This document shows, in pieces, positions 18,771 to 28,275 of a stretch of DNA of 64,000 bases. The DNA is taken from assembly GCF_000708285.2 (NCBI RefSeq), contig NZ_JAUG01000002.1, forward strand, positions 1-64,000, read 5' to 3'. Origin of the DNA: Pedobacter borealis DSM 19626. Lineage in GTDB: Bacteria; Bacteroidota; Bacteroidia; Sphingobacteriales; Sphingobacteriaceae. The first letter of the stretch is position 1. Each line of letters opens with the position of its first letter. The notes under the pieces are model-generated. The model did not search any database. It was not told the DNA's origin and saw nothing but the letters and a program-made list of their open reading frames with translations. The translations under genes and the position numbers were made by a program.

Positions 18771-19673
18771 ATGGAACCACAAAAGATTAATAAGGGTGAT
18801 AGAAACAAAATTTACTTCCTGGTCATCGTTATTGCAGCTTTAATTGGCACAAATGCTTACTTGTTTTTTAAAGATCGACCGCAAAGTGAAAGATTTGTTA
18901 CAGTTAGTACAGAGAAGGATAAACTGCGGCTCGAGGTAGAAAAGATTGAGGTAGAGCTGGATAAGGTTAATGCATTAAACCTGGATTTAAACGAGAAACT
19001 TGTTGAAGAGCAGAAACTTGCCCGGGTAAAAATCGAAGAACTTAAAGCAGCTTTAGAAAAAAACCAGATTACCCAGGGCGAACTCGACAAAGCCAATGTA
19101 CAGATAAACGAGCTGAAGACATTTGTTAAGAACTACAATGATCAGATTATTCAGCTGCAGAAAGACAATATCTTTCTAAAAAACAGTCGTGATAGTTTAC
19201 AGAATACACTAAGAAACATCAGCAGTAAGGCATCGAACTTAGAGAGCGAAAACGCTAATCTAAATGCGAAAGTTAAAACTGCCGCGGTATTAAAGCTTCA
19301 ATCTGCCGAAATTATTGCTTTCAGAACGAAATCAAGTGGTAAAAAAGTTGAAGTAACCAAATCATCTACTGCCGAGAAGTTAAGCGTGCGCTTTAATGTT
19401 GTGCCTAACCAATTGGCAGAAAAAGGACATCATAACATTTATCTCCGGGTATTCGATCCGGCTGGCAATCTGCTTGCAGACGAGGAAAACCATTTTGAGG
19501 CTGATGGGCAGGATATGCAGTTCAGCCATTCTATTTTTATTAACTACAATAACGATGACAGTACCTATGTTATCGACTGGGCAAATCCTAAACCATTTAT
19601 AAAGGGCATATATACCGTAATTTTATATGCTGATGGTAATACCATGGGCAAGGCTCAAGTGGAGCTGAGATAA
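18771..19673 (+). CDS. Coiled-coil single-pass membrane protein, unknown function
   Basis: A 300-residue protein I do not recognise by name. Residues about 12-33 form one transmembrane helix. Residues about 40-170 are a long coiled coil rich in Glu, Lys and Leu heptads. The remaining 120 residues look beta-rich (LRVFDPAGNLLADEENHF; GIYTVILYADG) and resemble a small Ig-like domain. The topology suggests an inner-membrane anchor with a periplasmic stalk and head. It stands alone, with a divergent glycosidase upstream and a convergent histidine kinase downstream. Similar proteins occur in other Bacteroidota as hypothetical proteins. Confidence 0.8.
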   Translation: MEPQKINKGDRNKIYFLVIVIAALIGTNAYLFFKDRPQSERFVTVSTEKDKLRLEVEKIEVELDKVNALNLDLNEKLVEEQKLARVKIEELKAALEKNQITQGELDKANVQINELKTFVKNYNDQIIQLQKDNIFLKNSRDSLQNTLRNISSKASNLESENANLNAKVKTAAVLKLQSAEIIAFRTKSSGKKVEVTKSSTAEKLSVRFNVVPNQLAEKGHHNIYLRVFDPAGNLLADEENHFEADGQDMQFSHSIFINYNNDDSTYVIDWANPKPFIKGIYTVILYADGNTMGKAQVELR

Positions 19674-19712
19674 ATCCCACCTTCTGATTAACCAACCTCT
19701 ACCTGTTTTAAT

Positions 19713-22700
19713 TTAAGTTAAAGGAAAGTTCAGATAGAACGTTGTTCCTAAACCGCTTATTGAGGTAAACTTAATTGAACCTCCCGCATTTTCTACAGCC
19801 TGCTTAACAAAAGCTAAACCTAAACCTGTACCTGATGTTTTTGTAGTGAAGTTCGGTACAAATATTTTATCGTGCAGGGCTGGTGGGATGCCTTTTCCAT
19901 TATCTTTTATTTCGATATATGCATTTTTTGCATCTACATATATAATGATGGTGATGCAGCATAAAGTTTCCTCATCAATAGCTTCTATTGCGTTTTTAAG
20001 CAAGTTGTTAAACGTTCTCAAAAGCTGATCGTGATCGGCCATGATTTCGATGTCCTTCTCACTTTTATTAAGCACATCAATGGTTACATTTTCCGTGCTT
20101 TTAAATACTTCTCTCGCCTGTTCAATAATCGGAAGTAGAGAAAGGCGCTCCAGATTGGTATCGGGCATTTTGGCAAAATTAGAAAACTCAGAAGCAATTT
20201 TCGAAAGGCTATCAATCTGTTCTATAAACGATTTGCTAAATTTATTAAACTTCAGTTCGAAGTTTGGATCTTTTTCTTTCCACGATTTTTCTAACAGCTG
20301 AACACCTAATTTTAAAGGCGTTAACGGATTCTTGATTTCGTGGGCAACCTGTTTCGCCATTTCCCGCCAGGCGCTTTCCCGTTCCGATCTGGCGAGCTTA
20401 ATCGCACTATCTTCCAAGGCCGCAATCATGTGGTTATACTCCTTAATTAAAGAACCGATCTCATCATGCCTACGCCATACGATGGGCTCGTTCTTTTGCC
20501 CGATTTTCGTTTTACTAATACTTTCCTGAATAAAAGTTAAGGGACTGGTAATCTGATTGGCCAAAAATACAGCCAATACTCCAATAGCCACAAATACCAG
20601 GGCGTAAAGATTAATCAGGTTACTTACAAAAAGTGCCAGTTTATCTGTATATTCTTCTTCGGTAGAGTAGTTTGGCAGGCCGATATAGGCAATTGTTTTA
20701 TTTTGTGCATTCCTGATGGGGGCATATGCTGCAGCGTAGGTTAAGTTGCCTATCTTTTCTTCAGCATTAATAAATTCTGATCGATGTAAGCCCCCTAAAG
20801 AAGCAAAGGCTGATGGCCCCATCTTTTTACCGATAATTTTATAGTTATAGAGTTTTGGATAAGTGGTCATGATCAGGTTACCACTTAGATCGTATAGGTT
20901 CAGATCCGCATTATTGATATCTGCAAAATTGTTAAAATCTGCTGCTGCATTCTCGTCGTTTGCAATAATACCATTACTAAAAATCTGCTTTTCAAAATTC
21001 TGTTGAACCTTCCTAATCTTATCTTTTAATATAGTATCCTGCTGCCCACGGTACTCATTGTTCATGTAATAGTAAGTTCCCCAACCTACAATAACCAACG
21101 TTGCCACAACTGCCAACACTATAGATACCTGGATTCTGGTTTTGTACAAAATTTTATTGGCATTGATCATTAAAGATCTATTGATACTAAACCAGCCTAC
21201 CTTATCATCATCGAGATTTTTGATTAGCCATATTAAACCATAAAGCAACAAAGAGAAGATGATAAATATCAGGAAGAAAAACGATAGCGCAGCTAAACGT
21301 TCTACATAATCTACCTTCTCTTTACTGATTACAACCATTTTGCTATCAGTAGGCTTATAAATTAAATGGCTGTAACGAAGTTTATCATCATTACTGGTTA
21401 TAAAATCATCCTTTTTACCTTTAAATATGCTTCCATCTAAAGGATAGGTATAATTTCCAGATTGATTAAGCAATTTATTATTGTTATACAAGGCAATGGA
21501 ATAACCTTTAAAATCTTCGTCTTTGATCAATTTTTGATCCCCTAAAAGATCGGGTAGCCGATTATTATAATTATACGGCTTCGAGCGGAGTTCGATAACG
21601 AGTGTACCTAATAAACTGCCCTTATCTACAACGGAGATGATACCAAAGTAATCCTGATAACCAAATGTATTGTTAACCTGATAAAAAAAGTTAGACCCAT
21701 CAATTTTAACAGAGCCAGCCTCAACCAGGTTTTTATATTTATCAATCGGTGGTGTATCAGAATTTTCTATCGCAGCACCCAATCTATTATATGGATAGAT
21801 CTGATAATCGTAGCGGTTTAAATAGCCATCTAAATAATCTTTGATATGATTTTTGAGCACCGAGTAACTGCCTTTTCGGTTTTGAGTAAAATAGCTTGTC
21901 AGAAAATTATCTTTAACAATTTCATTGCCCAAAGTACCTAAAGCAATAATGGCATTCGGATCTTCTGACGATTGCACTTTTCTGGCCAGAGGCTCGCGCA
22001 AACTTCTTTCCTTAATATCTTTATACTTGGTGTATTTAATGGAAGTATTAAAGGCCAGGCAGAAAAATACGATGGCAAACATGCCGATTGAGAAGTTTTT
22101 TTCTTTTAAATAAACAGCCCGTGCCACGATAAATAATACAACGGAAAAAACAATAAAAAATGCATTAAAATCTACCACTAGCTTGTAGATAAAAACACCT
22201 GCAAAGCCAATTAAGAAAATAATGACCCGCTCTTTATTGGCAACATTTAATTGACTGCTTACCGTTGCTGAAACAGCCGTTATCAGGTAAATCTGAAACC
22301 AGGCCAGACATAAAATCACAATACCTACCCAACTGGTACCGCTAAGCTTAAGGATATTAACGATATCGAAATTAATTTTTGAGTTAAAAATCAACCCGAA
22401 GAAAATATCATCGGTATCCCAAACTATCCGCCCTATCAACACCATCAAGCCAGCCTGAATAACAACTCCAATTATCTTGCTCCGCTTAATCCATCCCGGA
22501 AACTTATATTGTTCCTTATGGTTGTACATAAACAAGAGCAACCAGGTGAGTGCAATTACATTTAACAGAAAATCGCCTAACGATGGCATCAGAAAATTAT
22601 CGGCATATATCCTCGGATCAAATAGATCTAAAGTAAACCTGTGGTTAAACCAACCATAATATAAATCTGTTAACCGAAATGCCAGGAAGAAAAACAATAA

Positions 22701-23444
22701 TAAAAAGGTACCCCAGGCAATATGTCCGCGCCGGGCAATAAACGAACTTAAAGAGTTAAAAAACATGCAGATGCACAACATACCAGCAACAAACAACCAT
22801 AATTGCGTACCCGAATAATGAGTTTCTGCATACCCTGGCTTAACCTTAAGTCCGAATAAAAACTTATTATCCAGGCTTTTTATTACATATACATCCTTAT
22901 CGGTAAAAGATGCAAATGTTAATATTTTGGTATTTGATAAAATTGGATCAATATCATTTTTAAAATACTTTGTTTCTTTAAAAGGATATTGAGATTGAAT
23001 GGTGATCAAGAAAATAAGGCTAAAATCGCCCTGGGTACTTTTAATCACCTCATACCAGCCGTTATAAAAAAACAATACCGAACTACCTTCTTTTATTGTT
23101 GTTGGATCTATTTCTGATATTTTGTAGGTACTCCAGAATTTAAGCTGATTGTTTTGGTAGGTTAATAAATTTATACCACTCTTTTTACGATAGTTATCGA
23201 TAAAATCTATTGCATTATTAGGATCGAGATGAAATTGTTTGGCTTTGGCAACCTGTTTTTTATCAGCCAGAAAACTTTGAACAGATCTTTCTTTAATTAA
23301 AAGGTTGTGCTGAATTTCTTGCGCATCGTGCTCGAGGAGCTCATTTTTGGTTGTAAACCTGCTTAACGAAATAGAAGTTGCAATGAGGCAACAGCCCAAA
23401 ACAAGCAATAGAAATCTTATTTTTACACCAAAGCTCATTTTCAT
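19713..23444 (-). CDS. Very large membrane sensor histidine kinase (HAMP, HisKA, HATPase)
   Basis: A 1243-residue histidine kinase. It begins with one transmembrane helix and an extracytoplasmic region, then a block of about eight transmembrane helices (about 200-480), a second large sensor region, and a further transmembrane pair flanking another sensor segment. A HAMP-like region follows (ANQITSPLTFIQESI), then the H-box AHEIKNPLTPL with phospho-acceptor His1035, and the ATP-binding domain (DNGKGIPP; GTGLGLAFVKQA). The layout resembles NtrY-type kinases but is far longer because of the multi-helix insert. No response regulator gene is adjacent. The stimulus is unknown. Confidence 0.92.
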   Translation of the reverse strand: MKMSFGVKIRFLLLVLGCCLIATSISLSRFTTKNELLEHDAQEIQHNLLIKERSVQSFLADKKQVAKAKQFHLDPNNAIDFIDNYRKKSGINLLTYQNNQLKFWSTYKISEIDPTTIKEGSSVLFFYNGWYEVIKSTQGDFSLIFLITIQSQYPFKETKYFKNDIDPILSNTKILTFASFTDKDVYVIKSLDNKFLFGLKVKPGYAETHYSGTQLWLFVAGMLCICMFFNSLSSFIARRGHIAWGTFLLLFFFLAFRLTDLYYGWFNHRFTLDLFDPRIYADNFLMPSLGDFLLNVIALTWLLLFMYNHKEQYKFPGWIKRSKIIGVVIQAGLMVLIGRIVWDTDDIFFGLIFNSKINFDIVNILKLSGTSWVGIVILCLAWFQIYLITAVSATVSSQLNVANKERVIIFLIGFAGVFIYKLVVDFNAFFIVFSVVLFIVARAVYLKEKNFSIGMFAIVFFCLAFNTSIKYTKYKDIKERSLREPLARKVQSSEDPNAIIALGTLGNEIVKDNFLTSYFTQNRKGSYSVLKNHIKDYLDGYLNRYDYQIYPYNRLGAAIENSDTPPIDKYKNLVEAGSVKIDGSNFFYQVNNTFGYQDYFGIISVVDKGSLLGTLVIELRSKPYNYNNRLPDLLGDQKLIKDEDFKGYSIALYNNNKLLNQSGNYTYPLDGSIFKGKKDDFITSNDDKLRYSHLIYKPTDSKMVVISKEKVDYVERLAALSFFFLIFIIFSLLLYGLIWLIKNLDDDKVGWFSINRSLMINANKILYKTRIQVSIVLAVVATLVIVGWGTYYYMNNEYRGQQDTILKDKIRKVQQNFEKQIFSNGIIANDENAAADFNNFADINNADLNLYDLSGNLIMTTYPKLYNYKIIGKKMGPSAFASLGGLHRSEFINAEEKIGNLTYAAAYAPIRNAQNKTIAYIGLPNYSTEEEYTDKLALFVSNLINLYALVFVAIGVLAVFLANQITSPLTFIQESISKTKIGQKNEPIVWRRHDEIGSLIKEYNHMIAALEDSAIKLARSERESAWREMAKQVAHEIKNPLTPLKLGVQLLEKSWKEKDPNFELKFNKFSKSFIEQIDSLSKIASEFSNFAKMPDTNLERLSLLPIIEQAREVFKSTENVTIDVLNKSEKDIEIMADHDQLLRTFNNLLKNAIEAIDEETLCCITIIIYVDAKNAYIEIKDNGKGIPPALHDKIFVPNFTTKTSGTGLGLAFVKQAVENAGGSIKFTSISGLGTTFYLNFPLT

Positions 23445-23471
23445 CTACGGATAAAGATATTAAATATTGAT

Positions 23472-23508
23472 AAAAAACAACGCCATAAACAGCTGAGTTT
23501 ATGGCGTT
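23472..23508 (-). terminator. Rho-independent terminator after fabD
   Basis: Perfect 12-base arms (23479-23490 and 23497-23508) around a six-base loop. On the minus strand the hairpin runs into a T-rich tract. It lies just past the fabD stop. Confidence 0.85.
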
Positions 23509-23533
23509 GGCAAAATATTCTATTTTGAATAAA

Positions 23534-24415
23534 TTAAGCTATGGAAGCACTACTTGTTTGTACTTCGCGGCTTACCTTTTTAACCAATCCCTGTAACACA
23601 TTACCTGGGCCAACTTCTACAAATTCAGTTGCACCATCAGCTAACATGTTCTCTACTGTTTGTGTCCAACGTACAGCACCTGTTAATTGTTTAATTAAAT
23701 TGCCTTTAATTTCAGTTGGATCTGTATATGGCTTTGCATCAACATTTTGGTAAACCGGACAAATTGGCGCAGAAATATGAGTGGCCTCAATAGCTGCCTG
23801 TAATTCAATTTTTGCAGGTTCCATTAAAGGAGAATGGAATGCCCCGCCAACATTTAGTTTTAAAGCTCTTTTTGCACCTGCTTCTGTTAGTTTAGCACAA
23901 GCCAGATCAATCCCTTCTATACTGCCCGAAATTACCAATTGCCCAGGGCAGTTGTAATTTGCAGGAACTACCACAGCATCAATTTCTGCGCAGATTTTTT
24001 CAACTACATCATCAGCTAAACCTAAAATAGCGGCCATGGTTGATGGTTGTGCTTCACAAGCTTTTTGCATCGCATTTGCACGGGCAATAACCAGTTTTAA
24101 CCCATCTTCAAAGCTTAGTGCATTTGCGGCCACTAATGCCGAAAATTCGCCTAATGAGTGACCTGCAACCATATCTGGCTTAAAATCATCGCCCAACACT
24201 TTAGCTAAAATAACCGAATGCAAAAAGATTGCCGGTTGGGTTACATTGGTTTGTTTAAGCTCTTCATCTGTTCCGCTAAACATAATATCGCTAATGCGGA
24301 AACCGATAATTTCATTAGCTTGTTCAAATAATGCTGCAGCTTTTGGGTGCTCATAAAGATCTTTACCCATACCTACAAACTGTGCTCCCTGTCCGGGAAA
24401 AATATATGCTTTCAT
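23534..24415 (-). CDS. fabD: Malonyl-CoA:ACP transacylase
   Basis: A 293-residue enzyme that loads malonyl groups from CoA onto acyl carrier protein for fatty-acid synthesis in the cytoplasm. Motifs: the N-terminal FPGQGAQFVGMG, the nucleophile elbow GHSLGEFSALVAA with Ser87, the Gln in TQPAIF, and the catalytic-His region NVGGAFHSPLM, then VEVGPGNVLQGLVKK. Length is normal for FabD. It is followed by its own terminator and separated from folE by a 82-base gap filled with G/C palindromes, so it is probably transcribed independently. Confidence 0.97.
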   Translation of the reverse strand: MKAYIFPGQGAQFVGMGKDLYEHPKAAALFEQANEIIGFRISDIMFSGTDEELKQTNVTQPAIFLHSVILAKVLGDDFKPDMVAGHSLGEFSALVAANALSFEDGLKLVIARANAMQKACEAQPSTMAAILGLADDVVEKICAEIDAVVVPANYNCPGQLVISGSIEGIDLACAKLTEAGAKRALKLNVGGAFHSPLMEPAKIELQAAIEATHISAPICPVYQNVDAKPYTDPTEIKGNLIKQLTGAVRWTQTVENMLADGATEFVEVGPGNVLQGLVKKVSREVQTSSASIA

Positions 24416-24497
24416 ACCCTTTAATCCCCTAAAGGGGAAATTAAATATTTAGTTAAATTATTATTGTTAATCCATACCCCCTCTAAGGGGATGGGGG
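24416..24497. repeat. C/G-tract palindromes between fabD and folE
   Basis: Two short self-complementary blocks, CCCCTAAAGGGG near 24427 and CCCCCTCTAAGGGGATGGGG near 24477, separated by an A/T-rich stretch. They may form hairpins and mark a small repeat element. No gene. Confidence 0.55.
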
Positions 24498-25133
24498 TTA
24501 ATCTAAACTTGCGGTAATTAACCTTAAAAATTCGGCTCTTGTTTTATCGTTACTTAAAAAAGTTCCGGTAAAGGCTGATGTTGTGGTTACCGAATTCTGC
24601 TTTTGCACACCACGCATAGACATGCATAAGTGCCTGCATTCCATCACCACAGCAACGCCCATTGGGTTAAGGGTATTTTGAATACAATCTCTGATTTCGT
24701 TCGTTAAACGTTCCTGTACCTGTAAACGACGGGCAAAAGCATCAACTACGCGTGGGATTTTACTTAAACCAACAATATGTCCGTTAGGAATATAAGCAAT
24801 ATGTGCTTTACCGAAGAATGGCAGCATATGGTGTTCGCACATCGAATACACTTCAATATCCTTAACCACAACCATTTGGCTATAATCTTCTTCAAACATT
24901 GCGCCCTTCAGAATCTCATCAGGTTTTAAATCGTAACCATGTGTTAAATATTGCAGCGCCTTAGCCACGCGCTCCGGTGTTTTTAGTAAACCTTCGCGTT
25001 CTGGATTTTCGCCCAACTGGCCAAGAATATCTTTATAATGTGTAGCTACAGCTTCAATTTTATCTTCGTTGTAACGGTCTATTTTTACATAGCCGTCTCT
25101 CGATTCGCCTTTCAATACGTCTTTATCGCTCAT
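24498..25133 (-). CDS. folE: GTP cyclohydrolase I
   Basis: A 211-residue type IA enzyme converting GTP to 7,8-dihydroneopterin triphosphate, the first step to folate and to queuosine-type pterins. Motifs: [18 protein letters not shown], the Zn-binding and catalytic segment [40 protein letters not shown], and the second Zn cysteine in [15 protein letters not shown]. It begins 12 bases downstream of the PTPS/QueD-like gene, with which it forms an operon in which the product of FolE is the substrate of the partner. Confidence 0.97.
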   Translation of the reverse strand: MSDKDVLKGESRDGYVKIDRYNEDKIEAVATHYKDILGQLGENPEREGLLKTPERVAKALQYLTHGYDLKPDEILKGAMFEEDYSQMVVVKDIEVYSMCEHHMLPFFGKAHIAYIPNGHIVGLSKIPRVVDAFARRLQVQERLTNEIRDCIQNTLNPMGVAVVMECRHLCMSMRGVQKQNSVTTTSAFTGTFLSNDKTRAEFLRLITASLD

Positions 25134-25145
25134 TAATTAGGGTTT

Positions 25146-25556
25146 TTAACCAAAGTATTCAACAAAATTATTTTCGGTCTCGTATATTTTTACGCAATGT
25201 AAAACTGCACCGCTCTCTGCAATCGGCGCCCATAATTGTTTCCAGATTTCTATGGCCAGATTTTCTGTTGAAGCCAACTTGCCTTTCATAAAATCTACAT
25301 CAAGATTCAAATTTTTATGATCAACCTTGTCTACCACATAGTCATTCATTACGTCTTTCAGCCATTTTAAATCAACAAGAAAACCGGTTTCTGGATTAAC
25401 TTCGCCTTTAACTGTAACATATAACCAATAGTTATGGCCATGCCAATTGGGGTTGGCACATTTACCATAAACTTCATTGTTTTTATCATCATCCCAATCG
25501 GTACGGGCCAATTTGTGCGCCGCATTGAAGGATGCTTTTCTCGTTATGTAAATCAT
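25146..25556 (-). CDS. queD: 6-pyruvoyl-tetrahydropterin synthase / 6-carboxy-tetrahydropterin synthase
   Basis: A 136-residue PTPS-family enzyme. Zn ligands are visible as His14 (FNAAHKL) and His39/His41 (NWHGHNY), with the catalytic Cys33 in KCANPNWHGH. Further motifs are GFLVDLKWLK, DHKNLN and the late Glu/His region near the C-terminus. In bacteria next to folE this is usually QueD, making 6-carboxy-tetrahydropterin for queuosine (preQ0) synthesis. A true PTPS activity cannot be excluded by sequence. The gene is the promoter-proximal member of the pair with folE. Confidence 0.9.
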   Translation of the reverse strand: MIYITRKASFNAAHKLARTDWDDDKNNEVYGKCANPNWHGHNYWLYVTVKGEVNPETGFLVDLKWLKDVMNDYVVDKVDHKNLNLDVDFMKGKLASTENLAIEIWKQLWAPIAESGAVLHCVKIYETENNFVEYFG

Positions 25557-25661
25557 TACTATAAAATAAAATGCAAATATACGGATAAAGGTTTAAGCTT
25601 AAAGACTAAAGACCAAAGCTTACATAAAACTTAAATGAAAACAATCCGCTAACTTTACGTT

Positions 25662-26285
25662 ATGAAAACTTTAGTTGTTGCTGCTACAAAAGCCGAACTC
25701 ACCTTCTTTTATCAACATTTTAATTTGCCGGATGGAGATTTTGTAGAAAGTAAAAATTTCGACTTGCTGATCACTGGCGTTGGAATGGTAGCAACAGCCT
25801 TTGCCCTGGGCAAACATCTTTCATCTAAATATAGTCTTGTGGTAAATTTCGGCATTGCCGGAAGCTTCGATCGGAATATAGCTTTAGGCACCGTATTAAA
25901 TATTACCGAAGATACTTTTGCCGAACTGGGCGCCGAAAATGGAGACGAATTTTTAACCATAAGCGATTTGGGTTTTGGGGAGAACCATTACACCTCGAAA
26001 ACAAACAAAAGCGTTAACCTACCTATAGCAAAAGGCATAACCGTGAACTGTGTAACTGGAAGCGAAAAAAGCATTAAAAATCTAATCAAGAGGTTAAACC
26101 CAACGATCGAAAGTATGGAAGGTGCCGCTGTTTTTTATGCCAGCAAACAATTAAATATAGATTGTTTACAGATTAGAAGTATATCTAATTATGTAGAACC
26201 CAGAAATAAAAACAATTGGAAAATTGGCTTGGCCATTAAAAATTTAAACGATTGGGCCATTGCATTTGTTGGAGAAATGAACTGA
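25662..26285 (+). CDS. mqnB: Futalosine hydrolase
   Basis: A 207-residue nucleosidase of the PNP/UDP phosphorylase superfamily. It removes the base from futalosine in the alternative (futalosine) menaquinone pathway. Features: ITGVGMVATAFALG and NFGIAGSFD near the N-terminus, and the superfamily signature IESMEGAAVFYASKQLNIDCLQIRSISNYVEPRNKN-type segment near the C-terminus, in which the PRN motif is typical of MqnB. It lies 118 bases upstream of mqnD on the same strand, making a menaquinone block. An upstream TAACTTTA sequence ending about ten bases before the start could be a -7 element. Confidence 0.93.
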   Translation: MKTLVVAATKAELTFFYQHFNLPDGDFVESKNFDLLITGVGMVATAFALGKHLSSKYSLVVNFGIAGSFDRNIALGTVLNITEDTFAELGAENGDEFLTISDLGFGENHYTSKTNKSVNLPIAKGITVNCVTGSEKSIKNLIKRLNPTIESMEGAAVFYASKQLNIDCLQIRSISNYVEPRNKNNWKIGLAIKNLNDWAIAFVGEMN

Positions 26286-26403
26286 TTATGACTGATTAGT
26301 TTACCACAGTACTTAATTTTGATTTATGAACCCGACACAATTAAAATAATTATTTTAATTGTCAAAGGCTCCATCTAACAACTGAAAACAAAAAAATAAA
26401 TAG

Positions 26404-27252
26404 ATGAAACTTACACTTGGATTTTCTCCCTGCCCTAACGATACATTTATTTTCGATGCACTAATTCACCATAAAATTGACACAGAAGGGTTAGAATTTG
26501 AGGTTTCTTATGACGATGTAGAAACGTTAAACCAAAAGGCGCTTAGGGGCGAATTAGATATTACCAAGTTAAGTTTCCATGCTTTTGCCTATGTTGCCAA
26601 CCAGTATGCTTTACTCGACGCTGGGAGTGCCCTAGGTTTTGGTGTTGGGCCGTTATTAATCAGTAAGAATCATTTCGATGGAGAAAATAAGGATGAACTG
26701 CAAACGCCAGACTCCAAACTAAGGGTTGGAATACCAGGAAAATACACCACTGCTAATTTTTTGCTGGGAATTGCGTATCCTCATTTACAAAACAAACAGG
26801 AGCTTATTTTTTCGGAAATTGAATCGGCTTTACTTAGCGAACAGATTGATTTAGGATTGATTATTCACGAAAACAGGTTTACCTATCAAGACAAAGGTTT
26901 AACCAAAATTGTTGATTTAGGCGATTATTGGGAAAAACTAACTGGCTGTGCCATTCCATTGGGCGGCATCGTAATCAACCGTAATTTAGATCGCGAGGTA
27001 CAGTTAAAAGTGAACCGTTTAGTCCGCCAATCGGTAGAGTTTGCCTTTGCACATCCAAAATCAGGGATCGATTTTATCCGCCAGCATGCCCAAGCCATGG
27101 AAGAAAGCGTGATGTACAAACACATCGAATTATATGTGAATAAATACAGCATAAACCTTGGTGAAGAAGGCCGAAAAGCAGTTGATACTTTATTTAAACT
27201 TGCTCAGGAGCGGAATATAATCCCCGCTATTCAGGAGAATTTATATATTTAA
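26404..27252 (+). CDS. mqnD: 1,4-dihydroxy-6-naphthoate synthase
   Basis: A 282-residue enzyme of the periplasmic-binding-protein fold that converts cyclic dehypoxanthine futalosine to 1,4-dihydroxy-6-naphthoate, late in the futalosine menaquinone pathway. The opening LGFSPCPNDTFIFDALIHHKI and the later ALGFGVGPLLISK, IPGKYTTANFLL and LGLIIHENRFTYQDKGL are characteristic of MqnD. Length is normal. It follows mqnB and a TAATTTTG element (26314-26321) matches the Bacteroidota -7 consensus TAnnTTTG, so it may also have its own promoter. Confidence 0.95.
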   Translation: MKLTLGFSPCPNDTFIFDALIHHKIDTEGLEFEVSYDDVETLNQKALRGELDITKLSFHAFAYVANQYALLDAGSALGFGVGPLLISKNHFDGENKDELQTPDSKLRVGIPGKYTTANFLLGIAYPHLQNKQELIFSEIESALLSEQIDLGLIIHENRFTYQDKGLTKIVDLGDYWEKLTGCAIPLGGIVINRNLDREVQLKVNRLVRQSVEFAFAHPKSGIDFIRQHAQAMEESVMYKHIELYVNKYSINLGEEGRKAVDTLFKLAQERNIIPAIQENLYI

Positions 27253-27272
27253 CCACATTTTTTACTACCATA

Positions 27273-27393
27273 CGTCATGCTGAACTTGTTTTACAAGTAG
27301 AAATAGTATTTTCAATTGCCTTGTAGCTACTACGTGGTCAGCATCTTTCTTATAATTCGTTGAATTAGATCCCGAAACAAGTTCAGGATGACG
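27273..27393. repeat. REP-like inverted repeat, GTCATnCTGA family
   Basis: Two 19-base arms (27273-27291 and 27375-27393) are complementary with one mismatch; each has the core CGTCATnCTGAACTTGTTT. The element fills the gap between convergent mqnD and the response regulator gene, where it might also end transcription. There is no coding content inside. Confidence 0.8.
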
Positions 27394-27403
27394 AATCGAT
27401 CTA

Positions 27404-28099
27404 TTAACTCACCAGCAGCTTATAGCCTTTTCCGTGCACGTTAATAATTTCTACTGTCGGATCTGCCCTGAGATACTTACGTAACTTACTCAAAAACACA
27501 TCCATACTCCTGCCGTTAAAGTAATTATCATCATGCCAGATACTTAACAATGCCTCTTCGCGGGTTAAAACGGTATTCTTTTTCAAACACAATAAACGCA
27601 ACAGCTCGGCTTCTTTGGTAGAAAGTTTTTGCTGGTGATCGTTATCGGTAATAATCTGGGTTGTATAATCGAAATGATATTGACCGATAGAAAACTGTGT
27701 TTCGGCAGCCTCATCGTTGTTATCTGTTTTATTAGCCACGCGCTTAAACATTGCATTAATCCGGAGTAAAAGCTCTTCTATACGGAAAGGTTTGGTAATA
27801 TAATCATCACCACCTAAATCATAAGCAGCAGATTTATCTTCCAGCATGGTTTTAGCCGTTGCAAAAATAATGGGTACCTGTGTGTTTACCTTCCTAATGT
27901 CTTTACCCAAAGTAAAACCATCTTTTTTAGGCATCATCACATCCAGAATACATAAATCGAAGTTCTGCTTATTAAACGTTCTCAATCCATCCTCACCATC
28001 GGTGCATAATACTACATCAAACTTGCCTTTAAGCTGCAAATAGTCTTGTAACAATAAACCTAAATTTGGGTCGTCTTCTACCAGAAGTATTTTTTTCAT
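27404..28099 (-). CDS. OmpR-family response regulator
   Basis: A 231-residue two-domain regulator counted from the ATG at 28097-28099 (MKKILLVEDDPN). An upstream in-frame ATG would add 21 residues unlike the family and is rejected. The receiver domain (1-120) has the acidic pair ED at 8-9, phospho-acceptor Asp53 in LCILDVMMPKKDG, and the KPF motif. The C-terminal winged helix (about 135-231) includes LSTKEAELLRLLCLKKNTVLTREEAL and SMDVFLSKLRKYL. It lies downstream of a histidine kinase on the same strand with a 176-base gap, so they form a two-component system, possibly with separate transcripts. Confidence 0.95.
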   Translation of the reverse strand: MKKILLVEDDPNLGLLLQDYLQLKGKFDVVLCTDGEDGLRTFNKQNFDLCILDVMMPKKDGFTLGKDIRKVNTQVPIIFATAKTMLEDKSAAYDLGGDDYITKPFRIEELLLRINAMFKRVANKTDNNDEAAETQFSIGQYHFDYTTQIITDNDHQQKLSTKEAELLRLLCLKKNTVLTREEALLSIWHDDNYFNGRSMDVFLSKLRKYLRADPTVEIINVHGKGYKLLVS

Positions 28100-28275
28100 T
28101 TTCTTGTTTTTATTCACATATGTAGCACTAGCCACACTGAAAGTTTGATTCTGAATATGCATAACGGTTTAATTTATGTTGTAGATTAAATTAATACTCC
28201 ACTATATTAGCTAAATTAAACCTGTTCTATTTTAATGTATCGATAAAGCAAGCTTTTGTACCGATGTTTAACTGT

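Noticed and set aside
24416-24497. Riboswitch between fabD and folE
   Set aside because: The G/C palindromes are simple and low in complexity and do not form a recognisable aptamer.
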